Of a stretch of DNA of 29,739 nucleotides, positions 15,356 through 22,928 are shown piece by piece. Within the stretch, counting starts at the first letter, position 1. Every line of letters starts with the position of its first letter. The stretch is from an uncultured Fidelibacterota bacterium (GTDB taxonomy: Bacteria; Marinisomatota; Marinisomatia; Marinisomatales; UBA1611), in the NCBI GenBank assembly GCA_913041325.1, contig CAJWHU010000005.1, forward strand, positions 1 through 29,739, read 5' to 3'. The notes beneath the pieces are model-generated. The model made no database searches. It had not been told where the DNA came from and worked only from the letters and a program-made list of their open reading frames with translations. A program made the position numbers and the translations under genes.

Positions 15356-16132
15356 ATGAAGGTTGTTATTTTGGCAGGTGGTTTTGGAACTAGGTTAAGC
15401 GAGGTCACAGATTTAACTCCAAAACCTATGGTAGAAATCGATGGCAAGCCTATCTTGTGGCATATCATGAAGATATATTCAGCATATGGATATAATGATT
15501 TCGTTATTTTGCTAGGTTACAAGGGTTACACAATAAAGGAATACTTCGCAAACTATTTTTTACATCAAAGCGACGTAAGAATTAACCTGGAAGAAAATAG
15601 TATTGAGGTACTAAATACCTCAAGTGAACCTTGGAAGGTTTCACTAATTGATACAGGTTTAAATACTATGACCGGTGGAAGGATCAAGCGTGTTGAAAAA
15701 ATAATCGGTAATGAGCCTTTCTTCTTAACTTACGGTGATGGAGTTTCTGATATAAATATCGAAGAACTTGCAAAGGCTCACAAAAATAATGGCGGTAAAA
15801 TTACAATGACAGCAGTTCAGCCTGATGGTAGGTTTGGTACATTTGAAAGCGGCTCAGAAGGGAGGGTAAATAAGTTCCTAGAGAAACCTCGTGGGGATGG
15901 TTCGTGGATAAATGGTGGGTTTTTTGTCTGCGAGCCCGAGGTCTTTGATTATATAAACAATGGTGATTCAACTGTCTTTGAGCAAGAACCTCTTCAGGAT
16001 ATGGCTTCAGCTGGAGTATTATATCGATATGAACATACAGGCTTCTGGAAATGTATGGACACCCTGAAAGACAAAAATGATTTAAATAAAATGTGTCGAG
16101 AAAATTTAGCACCCTGGGTTAGTTGGTCCTAA
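15356..16132 (+). CDS. rfbF: Glucose-1-phosphate cytidylyltransferase
   Basis: A 258-residue enzyme that makes CDP-glucose from CTP and glucose-1-phosphate. It carries the nucleotidyltransferase signature LAGGFGTRLSEVT near the N terminus, the TPKPMVEIDGKPILWHIMK stretch specific to RfbF/DdhA, YGDGVSD at the metal site and FLEKPRGDGSWINGGFF at the sugar site. AGAGG at 15341-15345 lies 10 bases before the ATG. It heads a CDP-sugar branch with RfbG 13 bp downstream, and base composition rises sharply in GC relative to the preceding block. Highly confident. Confidence 0.94.
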   Translation: MKVVILAGGFGTRLSEVTDLTPKPMVEIDGKPILWHIMKIYSAYGYNDFVILLGYKGYTIKEYFANYFLHQSDVRINLEENSIEVLNTSSEPWKVSLIDTGLNTMTGGRIKRVEKIIGNEPFFLTYGDGVSDINIEELAKAHKNNGGKITMTAVQPDGRFGTFESGSEGRVNKFLEKPRGDGSWINGGFFVCEPEVFDYINNGDSTVFEQEPLQDMASAGVLYRYEHTGFWKCMDTLKDKNDLNKMCRENLAPWVSWS

Positions 16133-16145
16133 TCCAACCAATATT

Positions 16146-17273
16146 ATGCATATCGATAGTAAGGTTATAACTTTGTTTGGTGATATTTATCGCGGCAAAA
16201 AGGTTCTGATAACAGGCCATACTGGTTTTAAAGGTAGTTGGCTTACTTGCTGGTTAATAAAGTTAGGCGCAGAGGTTGTAGGCCTTTCCAAAGATGTCCC
16301 AACCCAGCCATCGATGTTTGAAGATCTCGAACTAGAATCGATGATTAAACATCACGTATGTGACATTCGAGATTTTGAAAGTCTATCTGAAATAATCAAT
16401 GCCGAACGGCCTGATGTTATATTTCATCTAGCTGCTCAGGCAATTGTCTCTACTTCTTATGACGAGCCTACTGAAACTATCAGCACCAATGCAATTGGGA
16501 CCACGAACATATTGGAGGTGTTGCGTAAAGTGTCATGGCCCTGCAGCGCTGTCCTTATTACTAGCGATAAAAGTTATGATAACGTCGAGTGGGTATGGGG
16601 ATATAAAGAAACTGATTCGTTAGGTGGCAAAGATGTTTATAGTGGGTCAAAAGGAGCGGCGGAGCTTATCATAAAATCTTATTATCATTCATTTTTTCAA
16701 AACAAAAAGCATCCAGTAAAATTGGCTGTTGGGCGTGCAGGTAATGTTATAGGCGGCGGTGACTGGGCAAGAGATCGTATTATTGTTGATACGGTTAAAG
16801 CGTGGTCCAAGAAACAAAGTGTTGAAATTCGCTGTCCTGATGCTACACGACCCTGGCAGCACGTTTTAGAGCCTATCTCAGGTTATCTTGCGCTTGGCAA
16901 AGAGCTTCTTAAAACAGGGCAAACAGATGGAGAGGCTTTTAATTTTGGTCCAAGAGCTGAGCAAAATAGAACAGTTATTGAGCTTTTAACTACTATGGCT
17001 GATAAATGGACGGCTGATATTCCTGCTAAGCCATACACTGTGACCGACAATATTCCTTTTAAAGAAGCTGGATTATTAAAACTGAATTGTGACAAAGCAT
17101 TGTTCTTCTTAAAGTGGGATGCAACCCTAAATTATTCTCAGACCGTCAAGATGACTGCTGAATGGTATTCTGCATACTTGGCTGATGAGGCATCTTTATT
17201 TGACGTGACGGCAAATCAAATAGAAGAGTATCAGTCTATAGCTCAGGAGCGAAAGTCTTCATGGGTGGATTAA
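16146..17273 (+). CDS. rfbG: CDP-glucose 4,6-dehydratase
   Basis: A 375-residue extended SDR that converts CDP-glucose to CDP-4-keto-6-deoxyglucose. It has GHTGFKG at residues 24-30, FHLAAQAIVS, the catalytic ITSDKSYDN segment (about 138-146) and Tyr165/Lys169 in YSGSK. RPWQHVLEPISGYL near residue 245 is a hallmark of RfbG/DdhB. The length is normal. It follows rfbF directly. The next gene starts before its stop, so the CDP branch continues into the RmlC-like protein and the DegT aminotransferase. Confidence 0.94.
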   Translation: MHIDSKVITLFGDIYRGKKVLITGHTGFKGSWLTCWLIKLGAEVVGLSKDVPTQPSMFEDLELESMIKHHVCDIRDFESLSEIINAERPDVIFHLAAQAIVSTSYDEPTETISTNAIGTTNILEVLRKVSWPCSAVLITSDKSYDNVEWVWGYKETDSLGGKDVYSGSKGAAELIIKSYYHSFFQNKKHPVKLAVGRAGNVIGGGDWARDRIIVDTVKAWSKKQSVEIRCPDATRPWQHVLEPISGYLALGKELLKTGQTDGEAFNFGPRAEQNRTVIELLTTMADKWTADIPAKPYTVTDNIPFKEAGLLKLNCDKALFFLKWDATLNYSQTVKMTAEWYSAYLADEASLFDVTANQIEEYQSIAQERKSSWVD

Positions 17274-17722
17274 TGGATTCAAAACCATATCTGACTGAGT
17301 TAAAGATAATAGAACAATCTCAAGGTTGTGTTATGCATGGGATTAAGGTTTCTGACTCTAGCTATGTTGGATTTGGTGAAGCCTACTTTTCAACTGTACA
17401 CAAAGGACACATTAAGGGCTGGAAATTGCATAGAGAAATGACTTTGAATTTAGTTGTTCCCTTTGGCGATATTAGGTTTATTGTTCATGACGGTAACCGT
17501 GATAAAAAGGAAATACCCATAGAGCCGTTAATTGACGTTGTGTTGGGTGATACTAATTACTGCAGATTAACTGTTCCACCTAATTTTTGGTTTGCATTTC
17601 AAGGCATTGGTGCGAATACTAATATTTTAATGAATGTCGCCAATATAGAGCATGACCCCAATGAATCACTCAACAAAAGTTTAGATTTTTTTGATGTTAA
17701 AGGATGTAAAGATTTTGAGTGA
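17261..17722 (+). CDS. RmlC-like cupin, probable CDP-4-keto-6-deoxyhexose epimerase
   Basis: A 153-residue cupin of the dTDP-4-dehydrorhamnose 3,5-epimerase family. The conserved KGHIKGWKLHREMTLNLVV carries the family His-containing strand, followed by GDIRFIVHDGN and the PPNFWFAFQ closing strand. The ATG at 17261 has AGGAG 11 bases upstream; an alternative ATG at 17273 forms TAATG with the rfbG stop. Between RfbG and an aminotransferase it should epimerise C3 and/or C5 of CDP-4-keto-6-deoxyglucose before amination. A 3,4-ketoisomerase role (FdtA-like) is a less likely alternative, and would yield a 3-amino instead of a 4-amino sugar. Confidence 0.78.
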   Translation: MGGLMDSKPYLTELKIIEQSQGCVMHGIKVSDSSYVGFGEAYFSTVHKGHIKGWKLHREMTLNLVVPFGDIRFIVHDGNRDKKEIPIEPLIDVVLGDTNYCRLTVPPNFWFAFQGIGANTNILMNVANIEHDPNESLNKSLDFFDVKGCKDFE

Positions 17723-18854
17723 TTTACGATTATCTAAGTCTTGTATTGGGGACGCTGAAAAACTTGCTGTAAAGCGCGTTCTCGACCGTGGATTTTTTGG
17801 TATGGGGCAAGAGGTGAATGCTTTTGAGCAGGCCTTATCGCAGTTCTTTGGTCGCCCAACAGTATGTGTGGTGAATGGGACTGCCGCTCTCCATTTAGCA
17901 CTCCAAGCCGCTGGAGTGGGTAAAGGCGATGAAGTGCTTGTTCAGTCACTAACATATGTTGCTAGCTTTCAGGCTATAACTGCTACTGGAGCTAAGCCTG
18001 TAGCTTGTGATATTTTGCCCTCAACTGCCTGTATAGACTTAAGTGATGCGGCAGTGAAAATCACTCCTAATACTAAAGCCATCATGCCCGTTCATTATGC
18101 TGGCGGTGTTGGTCATCTTGATGATCTTTATAATTTTGCTAGTGACCATGGCTTAAGAGTAATAGAAGATGCTGCACACGCATTTGGAACTATATATCAA
18201 GGTCAGAAAGTTGGAGCTTTCGGTGATATTGCTTGTTTTAGTTTTGATGGTATCAAGAATATTACATCTGGCGAAGGTGGATGCATTGTCACAGATGATA
18301 AAATGGTTCTTGAACGCATTAAAGATGCTCGACTACTTGGTGTTGAAGGTGATACTGATAAGCGATTCTCAGGTGGTCGAAGCTGGGATCCTGATGTGCA
18401 CCATCAGGGTTGGCGATATCATATGAGCGATATTATGGCTGCTATTGGAATAACACAACTCAAAAATTTTGAGTATCATAAAAATCGCAGACAAGAACTT
18501 GCGAAGTGTTATGCAGAGCATTTGAGCTCAGTTCCAATGATCTCCATTTTTGATCATGATTATGACAACGTAGTACCGCATATATTCGTTATAGTTCTTG
18601 ATGAGGATATAGATAGAGAGGCCTTGATCAGTTTGTTAAAAGACCATGGCATACCAGTAGGTATTCACTACAAGCCTAATCATTTACTTAGTTATTTTTC
18701 CGGTAACATAAAAGAAAATCTTCCTACTACTGACATTTTATATCCAAGGCTATTAACCTTACCTCTGCATCCTGAGCTATCTTTTGAAGATATAGCAAGT
18801 ATAGTGAAATTGTTAAAACAAGGTATAGAGCATGTCAAAACAGCCTCTCGTTAG
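17694..18854 (+). CDS. DegT/DnrJ/EryC1 aminotransferase of the CDP-sugar branch
   Basis: A 386-residue PLP enzyme from the ATG at 17694. A TTG at 17715 with AAAGGA ten bases upstream is a good alternative start, giving the shorter N terminus usual for the family. It shows VVNGTAALHLAL, VIEDAAHAFG (about 156-165) and the Schiff-base Lys188 in SFDGIKNITSGEGG. The lysine is important: RfbH/DdhC, the usual third enzyme after RfbF-RfbG, has His there and an iron-sulfur cluster. This is therefore an ordinary aminotransferase, suggesting a CDP-amino-dideoxyhexose instead of a 3,6-dideoxyhexose. It overlaps the next gene by 23 bases. Confidence 0.87.
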   Translation: MLKDVKILSDLRLSKSCIGDAEKLAVKRVLDRGFFGMGQEVNAFEQALSQFFGRPTVCVVNGTAALHLALQAAGVGKGDEVLVQSLTYVASFQAITATGAKPVACDILPSTACIDLSDAAVKITPNTKAIMPVHYAGGVGHLDDLYNFASDHGLRVIEDAAHAFGTIYQGQKVGAFGDIACFSFDGIKNITSGEGGCIVTDDKMVLERIKDARLLGVEGDTDKRFSGGRSWDPDVHHQGWRYHMSDIMAAIGITQLKNFEYHKNRRQELAKCYAEHLSSVPMISIFDHDYDNVVPHIFVIVLDEDIDREALISLLKDHGIPVGIHYKPNHLLSYFSGNIKENLPTTDILYPRLLTLPLHPELSFEDIASIVKLLKQGIEHVKTASR

Positions 18855-19764
18855 CATTATTATGAATTGCTTCAATGGGGAGCAATATATAAAGGAAGCG
18901 ATCAACTCTGTTTATGCTCAAACATACTCAAATTGGGAAATTATTTTTTGGGATAACGCTTCATCCGATAATAGTTACGAAATTGCGGAGTCATATGATG
19001 CCAGAATAAAGTTATTTAAGTCTGAAGAGACTACGTCTCTTGGCGAGGCCCGAAGTAGGGCTATTAAAAATGCTAAAGGAGATTGGCTTGCTTTTTTAGA
19101 TGTTGATGATATTTGGCTTCCAGAAAAACTAGAACGCCAAATGTTAGGCCTTATCGGCAGCAATCATATTTTGAGCTATGGTGGTATCACTGAAGTTGAT
19201 AAAAACCTTAATATTATTAGGAATTTACATCCTCGGTGGGTAAGTGGTGAACAACTATCATCACAGTTACGATATTTTGAAATAAATTTAGTTACTGCTG
19301 TTGTTAATCGCCAGAAGCTTCATGAACTTGGCATTAATTTTGATGAAAAAATGGAGGCGTCCGAGGAATATAACCTTTTTCTTAAATTATTGCCTCATGG
19401 TACGGTCTTTGTATGCGAAGAGATTTTAGCTTTATACCGCGTATATCAAGAATCATTAACCTTCAAAAAAATGGAACGTTGGTCTATTGAAAGACGAATT
19501 ACGTTAGAAGAATTAGCAGCTAACGTACCTGACCTTAAGGAAAGCGAGTCATTCAATGCAGCCTTGCAACAAGCGGACTACTATGAAGCTTGTTTTCTAA
19601 TGAGTCAAAGAAGTCATGCTAGGGCGCGAAATTTACTTACTCAGTATAAGAGGCAGAAAGTATTTAGAATTTTGGCTTATGTCACTTACGTACCATGGCT
19701 GTGGAAAATTTTACATAATCCCTTTTTGAAAAAAAGGTTAACTTCTATTTTCAAAATTTTCTAA
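18832..19764 (+). CDS. GT2-family glycosyltransferase
   Basis: A 310-residue GT-A enzyme. It opens with VSIIMNCFNGEQYIKEAINS, continues with EIIFWDNASSDNS (nucleotide-binding DN) and has the DxD-type metal site LDVDDIW about 90 residues in. A later SEEYNLFLKL corresponds to the ED-type catalytic-base region. The C-terminal 60 residues are basic and hydrophobic and probably associate with the membrane. It starts within the aminotransferase gene and shares one base with the polymerase gene that follows. By proximity it may transfer the CDP-linked amino sugar, though GT2 specificity cannot be read from sequence. Confidence 0.87.
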   Translation: MSKQPLVSIIMNCFNGEQYIKEAINSVYAQTYSNWEIIFWDNASSDNSYEIAESYDARIKLFKSEETTSLGEARSRAIKNAKGDWLAFLDVDDIWLPEKLERQMLGLIGSNHILSYGGITEVDKNLNIIRNLHPRWVSGEQLSSQLRYFEINLVTAVVNRQKLHELGINFDEKMEASEEYNLFLKLLPHGTVFVCEEILALYRVYQESLTFKKMERWSIERRITLEELAANVPDLKESESFNAALQQADYYEACFLMSQRSHARARNLLTQYKRQKVFRILAYVTYVPWLWKILHNPFLKKRLTSIFKIF

Positions 19765-20900
19765 TGCGACCATTCTACCTATATTTGTTGGTGTGGATAC
19801 TCCCGCTAACTACCTCTTTTTGGTTCATATCTGACTTTAATATTGGGATATCAACTTTCTCATTAAACTACTTAGCAGCCCTTTTACTTACCTTTTTTTG
19901 TGTGAGTTTGTTGTTTTCTTTTATGTTTCCAAATAAAAGGGCAAGAGTAGATGTGGTAAAAAAATTTAATTCAAAAAAATCAATAAAACTTCAATCTCAG
20001 CTAGTCATTTCATGGTATTTATTGTTCTTTCTAGAAGTTCTATATTCTGGTGGACTGCCTGTTCTTTGGGGTGGGCAGCAAGGCTATGCTGAGTTCGGGA
20101 TTCCTACAATACACGGATTTTCAAATATGTTGCGAGCTCTCATCTTTTCCAATATCGTCCTCCTACATTTATTAGGTATGCGGGTTCCAGCGTGGGTGAC
20201 AGGTATGAGTGTTTTCACGTTATTTAGTGCATTAGTCTTGGAACAATCCAGAGGAGCTTTCGTAATGACACTGCTATTTGCTCTCGGCCCGATGGCTATC
20301 TTTATGAAAATATCAATATTTAGAGTATTGAAGTACAGTGTTTTTTTAATAATATTTTTAGCGCTTTTATCTACCTTTCAGTTCATAAGATATTCCGATT
20401 CACCGATGGAAGAAATTCTCCTTGTTATTAACTTAGCTATTGATGGTGATGTTTACAAATATTTAATTGAGCCTGTAGCTAATTATATTGCAACTCCTAT
20501 ACTTAATGCTGGCTTGAATATAGATATTGCCGATAATTTTGGTTTTGTCCCAATAGATACAATGTCAACTCTAGTTCCCTCTATCTTTGGAGAAATTTTA
20601 TTTTCAGGCATTGAAACAGATTATGGAGCTTTATTTAACGAAGCTTTTAATACGACTACTTACGTTGTTCCTTTCGTTCGGGATTTTGGATTGGTTGGTG
20701 GTTTTATAGTTATTAGCTCATTCTTTACTTATTCTACTTATGTTTTTTTCAAGGCAAGAAATGGAAGTGTTGAACATATTATAAAGTTGTCACCTCTCAT
20801 GATGTGTTTGGGTTTATCGTTTTTCACTTCATACCTAACTAGCTTAATAACTATTGTGTATATTTTGATATCGCGTGCGGTAGCTAGGCGGATGGTGTAA
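19764..20900 (+). CDS. wzy: Wzy-like O-antigen / oligosaccharide repeat-unit polymerase
   Basis: A 378-residue integral membrane protein with about nine or ten hydrophobic segments, starting at residues 4-22 and 34-55. A long polar stretch of about 90 residues (roughly 215-305) before the last membrane pair is typical of Wzy periplasmic loops. The YSGGLPVLWGG segment after the third helix recalls the oligosaccharide repeat-unit polymerase family. Wzy joins lipid-linked repeat units at the outer face of the inner membrane. It is the only polytopic protein of this kind here, so no Wzx flippase is in the window. Wzy proteins diverge strongly, so topology and context carry the call. Confidence 0.75.
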   Translation: MRPFYLYLLVWILPLTTSFWFISDFNIGISTFSLNYLAALLLTFFCVSLLFSFMFPNKRARVDVVKKFNSKKSIKLQSQLVISWYLLFFLEVLYSGGLPVLWGGQQGYAEFGIPTIHGFSNMLRALIFSNIVLLHLLGMRVPAWVTGMSVFTLFSALVLEQSRGAFVMTLLFALGPMAIFMKISIFRVLKYSVFLIIFLALLSTFQFIRYSDSPMEEILLVINLAIDGDVYKYLIEPVANYIATPILNAGLNIDIADNFGFVPIDTMSTLVPSIFGEILFSGIETDYGALFNEAFNTTTYVVPFVRDFGLVGGFIVISSFFTYSTYVFFKARNGSVEHIIKLSPLMMCLGLSFFTSYLTSLITIVYILISRAVARRMV

Positions 20901-20906
20901 TTTTGT

Positions 20907-20972
20907 TTTGAGCTTAGGTGATATCACCTTGGAGCTTCATACAAAAAATATTCTAAGATGATTTGAGCTTAG
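20907..20972 (+). repeat. Intergenic direct repeat and palindrome, candidate operator
   Basis: The 11-base sequence TTTGAGCTTAG occurs at 20907-20917 and again at 20962-20972. A perfect 14-bp palindrome, AGGTGATATCACCT, lies at 20916-20929, overlapping the first copy. It has no loop and no T-tract, so it resembles a dimeric protein-binding site more than a terminator. It occupies the largest gap of the window (133 bp). Confidence 0.4.
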
Positions 20973-20979
20973 CTATACT
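20951..20979 (+). promoter_or_regulatory. Candidate promoter for the gene group at 21034
   Basis: TATACT at 20974-20979 is a good -10 hexamer, with a poor -35 (TTCTAA, 20951-20956) 17 bases before it. A start near 20986 would leave a leader of about 48 bases before the ATG at 21034, which has AGGGA eight to nine bases upstream. The direct repeat at 20962-20972 falls within this promoter. Confidence 0.35.
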
Positions 20980-21033
20980 GAATATTTGGTTTGATAAACA
21001 TCTTTATTTTATGTTTTGTAGGGAATTTTTTTT

Positions 21034-21915
21034 ATGACCAATATTTTGATTCTTGGCGCTTCAGGAATGCTCGGTAGCACCCTGATGAAGTATTTCTTTG
21101 GGCAACCGAACTTTAATGTGCATGGTACCATCCGCTCTATTGACAGTATGGCTAATTTTGCCCCGGAATTTAGTTCAAAGCTCCTACTTGATATTAACGT
21201 GGATTCAGTTGACAGTTTGATATCAGCATTCAATACAGCGAAACCTCAGATAGTGGTGAACTGTGTCGGATTGGTTAAACAGCTTCCTTCGTCAGAGGAT
21301 CCCCTAAGGGCCTTGCCCATAAACTCTATTCTGCCTCATCAGCTTGCAAAAATCTGTAGCGATACAAATTCTCGTTTGATTCATTTAAGTACTGATTGCG
21401 TATTTTCTGGAAAAAAAGGTATGTATTCTGAAAAAGATACTCCAGATGCATCTGATTTGTATGGCCTAAGTAAAAGGCTAGGTGAGGTTACTTACAACAA
21501 TGCTATTACCCTTCGTACCTCAATAATAGGTCATGAACTCAGTGGCCAAAGAAGCCTCATTAACTGGTTCTTATCCCAAGAAGGAATGGTTAACGGGTTT
21601 AGTAAGGCTATTTTTTCTGGATTACCTACTGTTGAAATAGCGAAAATCATCGAGCAATATATCATCCCATATCCAGATTTGACTGGTTTGTATCATGTAT
21701 CTGCTGATCCTATTGATAAATACAGATTACTTAACTTAGTAGCAGAAACTTATGATAAAAAGATTCAAATCCGAGATGACAGTAGTCTGAAGATTGATAG
21801 GTCGCTTGACTCTACACTTTTTCGAACAGCAACAGGTTATACTCCGCCTAGCTGGAATGACTTGATAAGTGAGATGCATAAATTTCAACAACAAAACACT
21901 ATAGAGACAAAATAA
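21034..21915 (+). CDS. RmlD-like SDR reductase, probable UDP-L-RhaNAc-type 4-reductase (WbvR/QnlA-like)
   Basis: A 293-residue extended SDR of the dTDP-4-dehydrorhamnose-reductase type: GASGMLGS near residues 8-15, NCVGLVKQ, the LSTDCVFSG strand and the YxxxK pair in YGLSKRLGE. It sits 2 bp before an FnlA-type dehydratase/epimerase and a 2-epimerase. In the UDP-L-FucNAc pathway the middle enzyme (WbjC/FnlB/CapF) is about 370 residues with a C-terminal cupin; that domain is absent here. The short RmlD-like form matches WbvR/QnlA of the UDP-L-QuiNAc pathway, which reduces the 4-keto intermediate to UDP-L-RhaNAc. This makes L-QuiNAc the better prediction, though stereochemistry at C4 is inferred. 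Confidence 0.75.
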   Translation: MTNILILGASGMLGSTLMKYFFGQPNFNVHGTIRSIDSMANFAPEFSSKLLLDINVDSVDSLISAFNTAKPQIVVNCVGLVKQLPSSEDPLRALPINSILPHQLAKICSDTNSRLIHLSTDCVFSGKKGMYSEKDTPDASDLYGLSKRLGEVTYNNAITLRTSIIGHELSGQRSLINWFLSQEGMVNGFSKAIFSGLPTVEIAKIIEQYIIPYPDLTGLYHVSADPIDKYRLLNLVAETYDKKIQIRDDSSLKIDRSLDSTLFRTATGYTPPSWNDLISEMHKFQQQNTIETK

Positions 21916-21917
21916 CT

Positions 21918-22928
21918 ATGTTCAAAGATAAAAAGTTACTTATCACTGGCGGAACTGGCTCATTTGGCAATGCCGTTTTGAAAAGATTCTTAAATTCCGA
22001 ATTTTCTGAAATTAGGATATTTAGCCGTGATGAGTTAAAACAAGAAGATATGAGAGTTGCACTTAATAATGAAAAAATTAAGTTTTATATTGGCGATGTA
22101 AGAAATTATGATAGCGTTTATGAAGCGATGAATGGGGTCGATTTTGTATTCCATGCGGCAGCACTTAAACAAGTACCTACCTGCGAATTTTATCCTATGG
22201 AGGCTGTACAAACTAATGTATTGGGAGCCGATAATGTAATGTCGGCGGCTATAGCGCGTGATGTTAAGCGGGTCGTGGTTTTAAGTACAGATAAGGCTGT
22301 TTACCCAATAAATGCCATGGGAATCTCTAAGGCAATGATGGAAAGGTTAATGGTTGCTAAAGCTCGGATGCGGCTTTCTGATGAGACTGTTTTTTGTGCA
22401 ACTCGGTATGGAAATGTAATGGCATCAAGAGGGTCTGTGATCCCCTTATTTATAAACCAAATCAAACAGGGCAAAGATTTAACAGTTACTGATCCTACTA
22501 TGACTAGATTTCTTATGTCACTGGAAGATTCTGTAGATCTTGTGCTTCATGCATTCGAGCATGCTGAGCAAGGTGACATTTTTGTTCAAAAGGCACCGGC
22601 CTCTACAGTTCAAGATTTAGCTATGGCCCTAAAGGAATTATTTCAGTCTGATGCAGCAGTGAAAATAATCGGTACTCGGCATGGAGAAAAGTTATATGAG
22701 TCGCTACTTTCTCGAGAAGAAATGGCGAGGGCAGAGAGTATGGACCGTTATTATCGTGTACCTATGGACGGCAGGGATTTAAATTATGATAAATTTTTTG
22801 TCGAAGGAGAAACGCACGTATCCGATTTAGAGGACTATACATCGCATAATACAAAAAGACTCGATGTTACACAGGTCAAAGAGCTTTTAATGAAGTTACA
22901 GTTTATAAGGAGTTCTCTAGATGCTTAA
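21918..22928 (+). CDS. fnlA: UDP-GlcNAc 4,6-dehydratase / C5 (C3) epimerase (FnlA/WbjB/CapE type)
   Basis: A 336-residue cytosolic SDR with TGGTGSFGN at residues 10-18, FHAAALKQVPTCE (79-90) and LSTDKAVYPINAMGISK at 122-138. The canonical SDR tyrosine is Met134, with Lys138 retained, as known for the CapE/FnlA group. RYGNVMASRGSVIP and RHGEKLYE are further family signatures. It converts UDP-GlcNAc to 4-keto-6-deoxy-L-hexose forms, the first step to both UDP-L-FucNAc and UDP-L-QuiNAc. It lies between the RmlD-like reductase and the 2-epimerase, and its end overlaps the latter by 8 bases. Confidence 0.92.
   Translation: MFKDKKLLITGGTGSFGNAVLKRFLNSEFSEIRIFSRDELKQEDMRVALNNEKIKFYIGDVRNYDSVYEAMNGVDFVFHAAALKQVPTCEFYPMEAVQTNVLGADNVMSAAIARDVKRVVVLSTDKAVYPINAMGISKAMMERLMVAKARMRLSDETVFCATRYGNVMASRGSVIPLFINQIKQGKDLTVTDPTMTRFLMSLEDSVDLVLHAFEHAEQGDIFVQKAPASTVQDLAMALKELFQSDAAVKIIGTRHGEKLYESLLSREEMARAESMDRYYRVPMDGRDLNYDKFFVEGETHVSDLEDYTSHNTKRLDVTQVKELLMKLQFIRSSLDA

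Noticed and set aside
16122..16138. Small hairpin GTTGG/CCAAC around the rfbF stop codon
   Set aside because: A five-base stem with a seven-base loop and no T-run is too weak to call a terminator, and rfbG follows at once.
18169..18426. 85-codon + strand frame inside the DegT aminotransferase at 17694
   Set aside because: It lies wholly within a confident gene whose own frame carries the catalytic lysine; a shadow frame.
17694..18854. Assignment of this gene as RfbH (CDP-4-keto-6-deoxyglucose 3-dehydrase)
   Set aside because: RfbH replaces the Schiff-base lysine with His and carries iron-sulfur cysteines; here the lysine is present in SFDGIKNITSGEGG and the protein is shorter.
20916..20929. 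Palindrome read as a rho-independent terminator of the polymerase gene
   Set aside because: There is no loop and no run of T after the right arm, so it does not fit a terminator hairpin.
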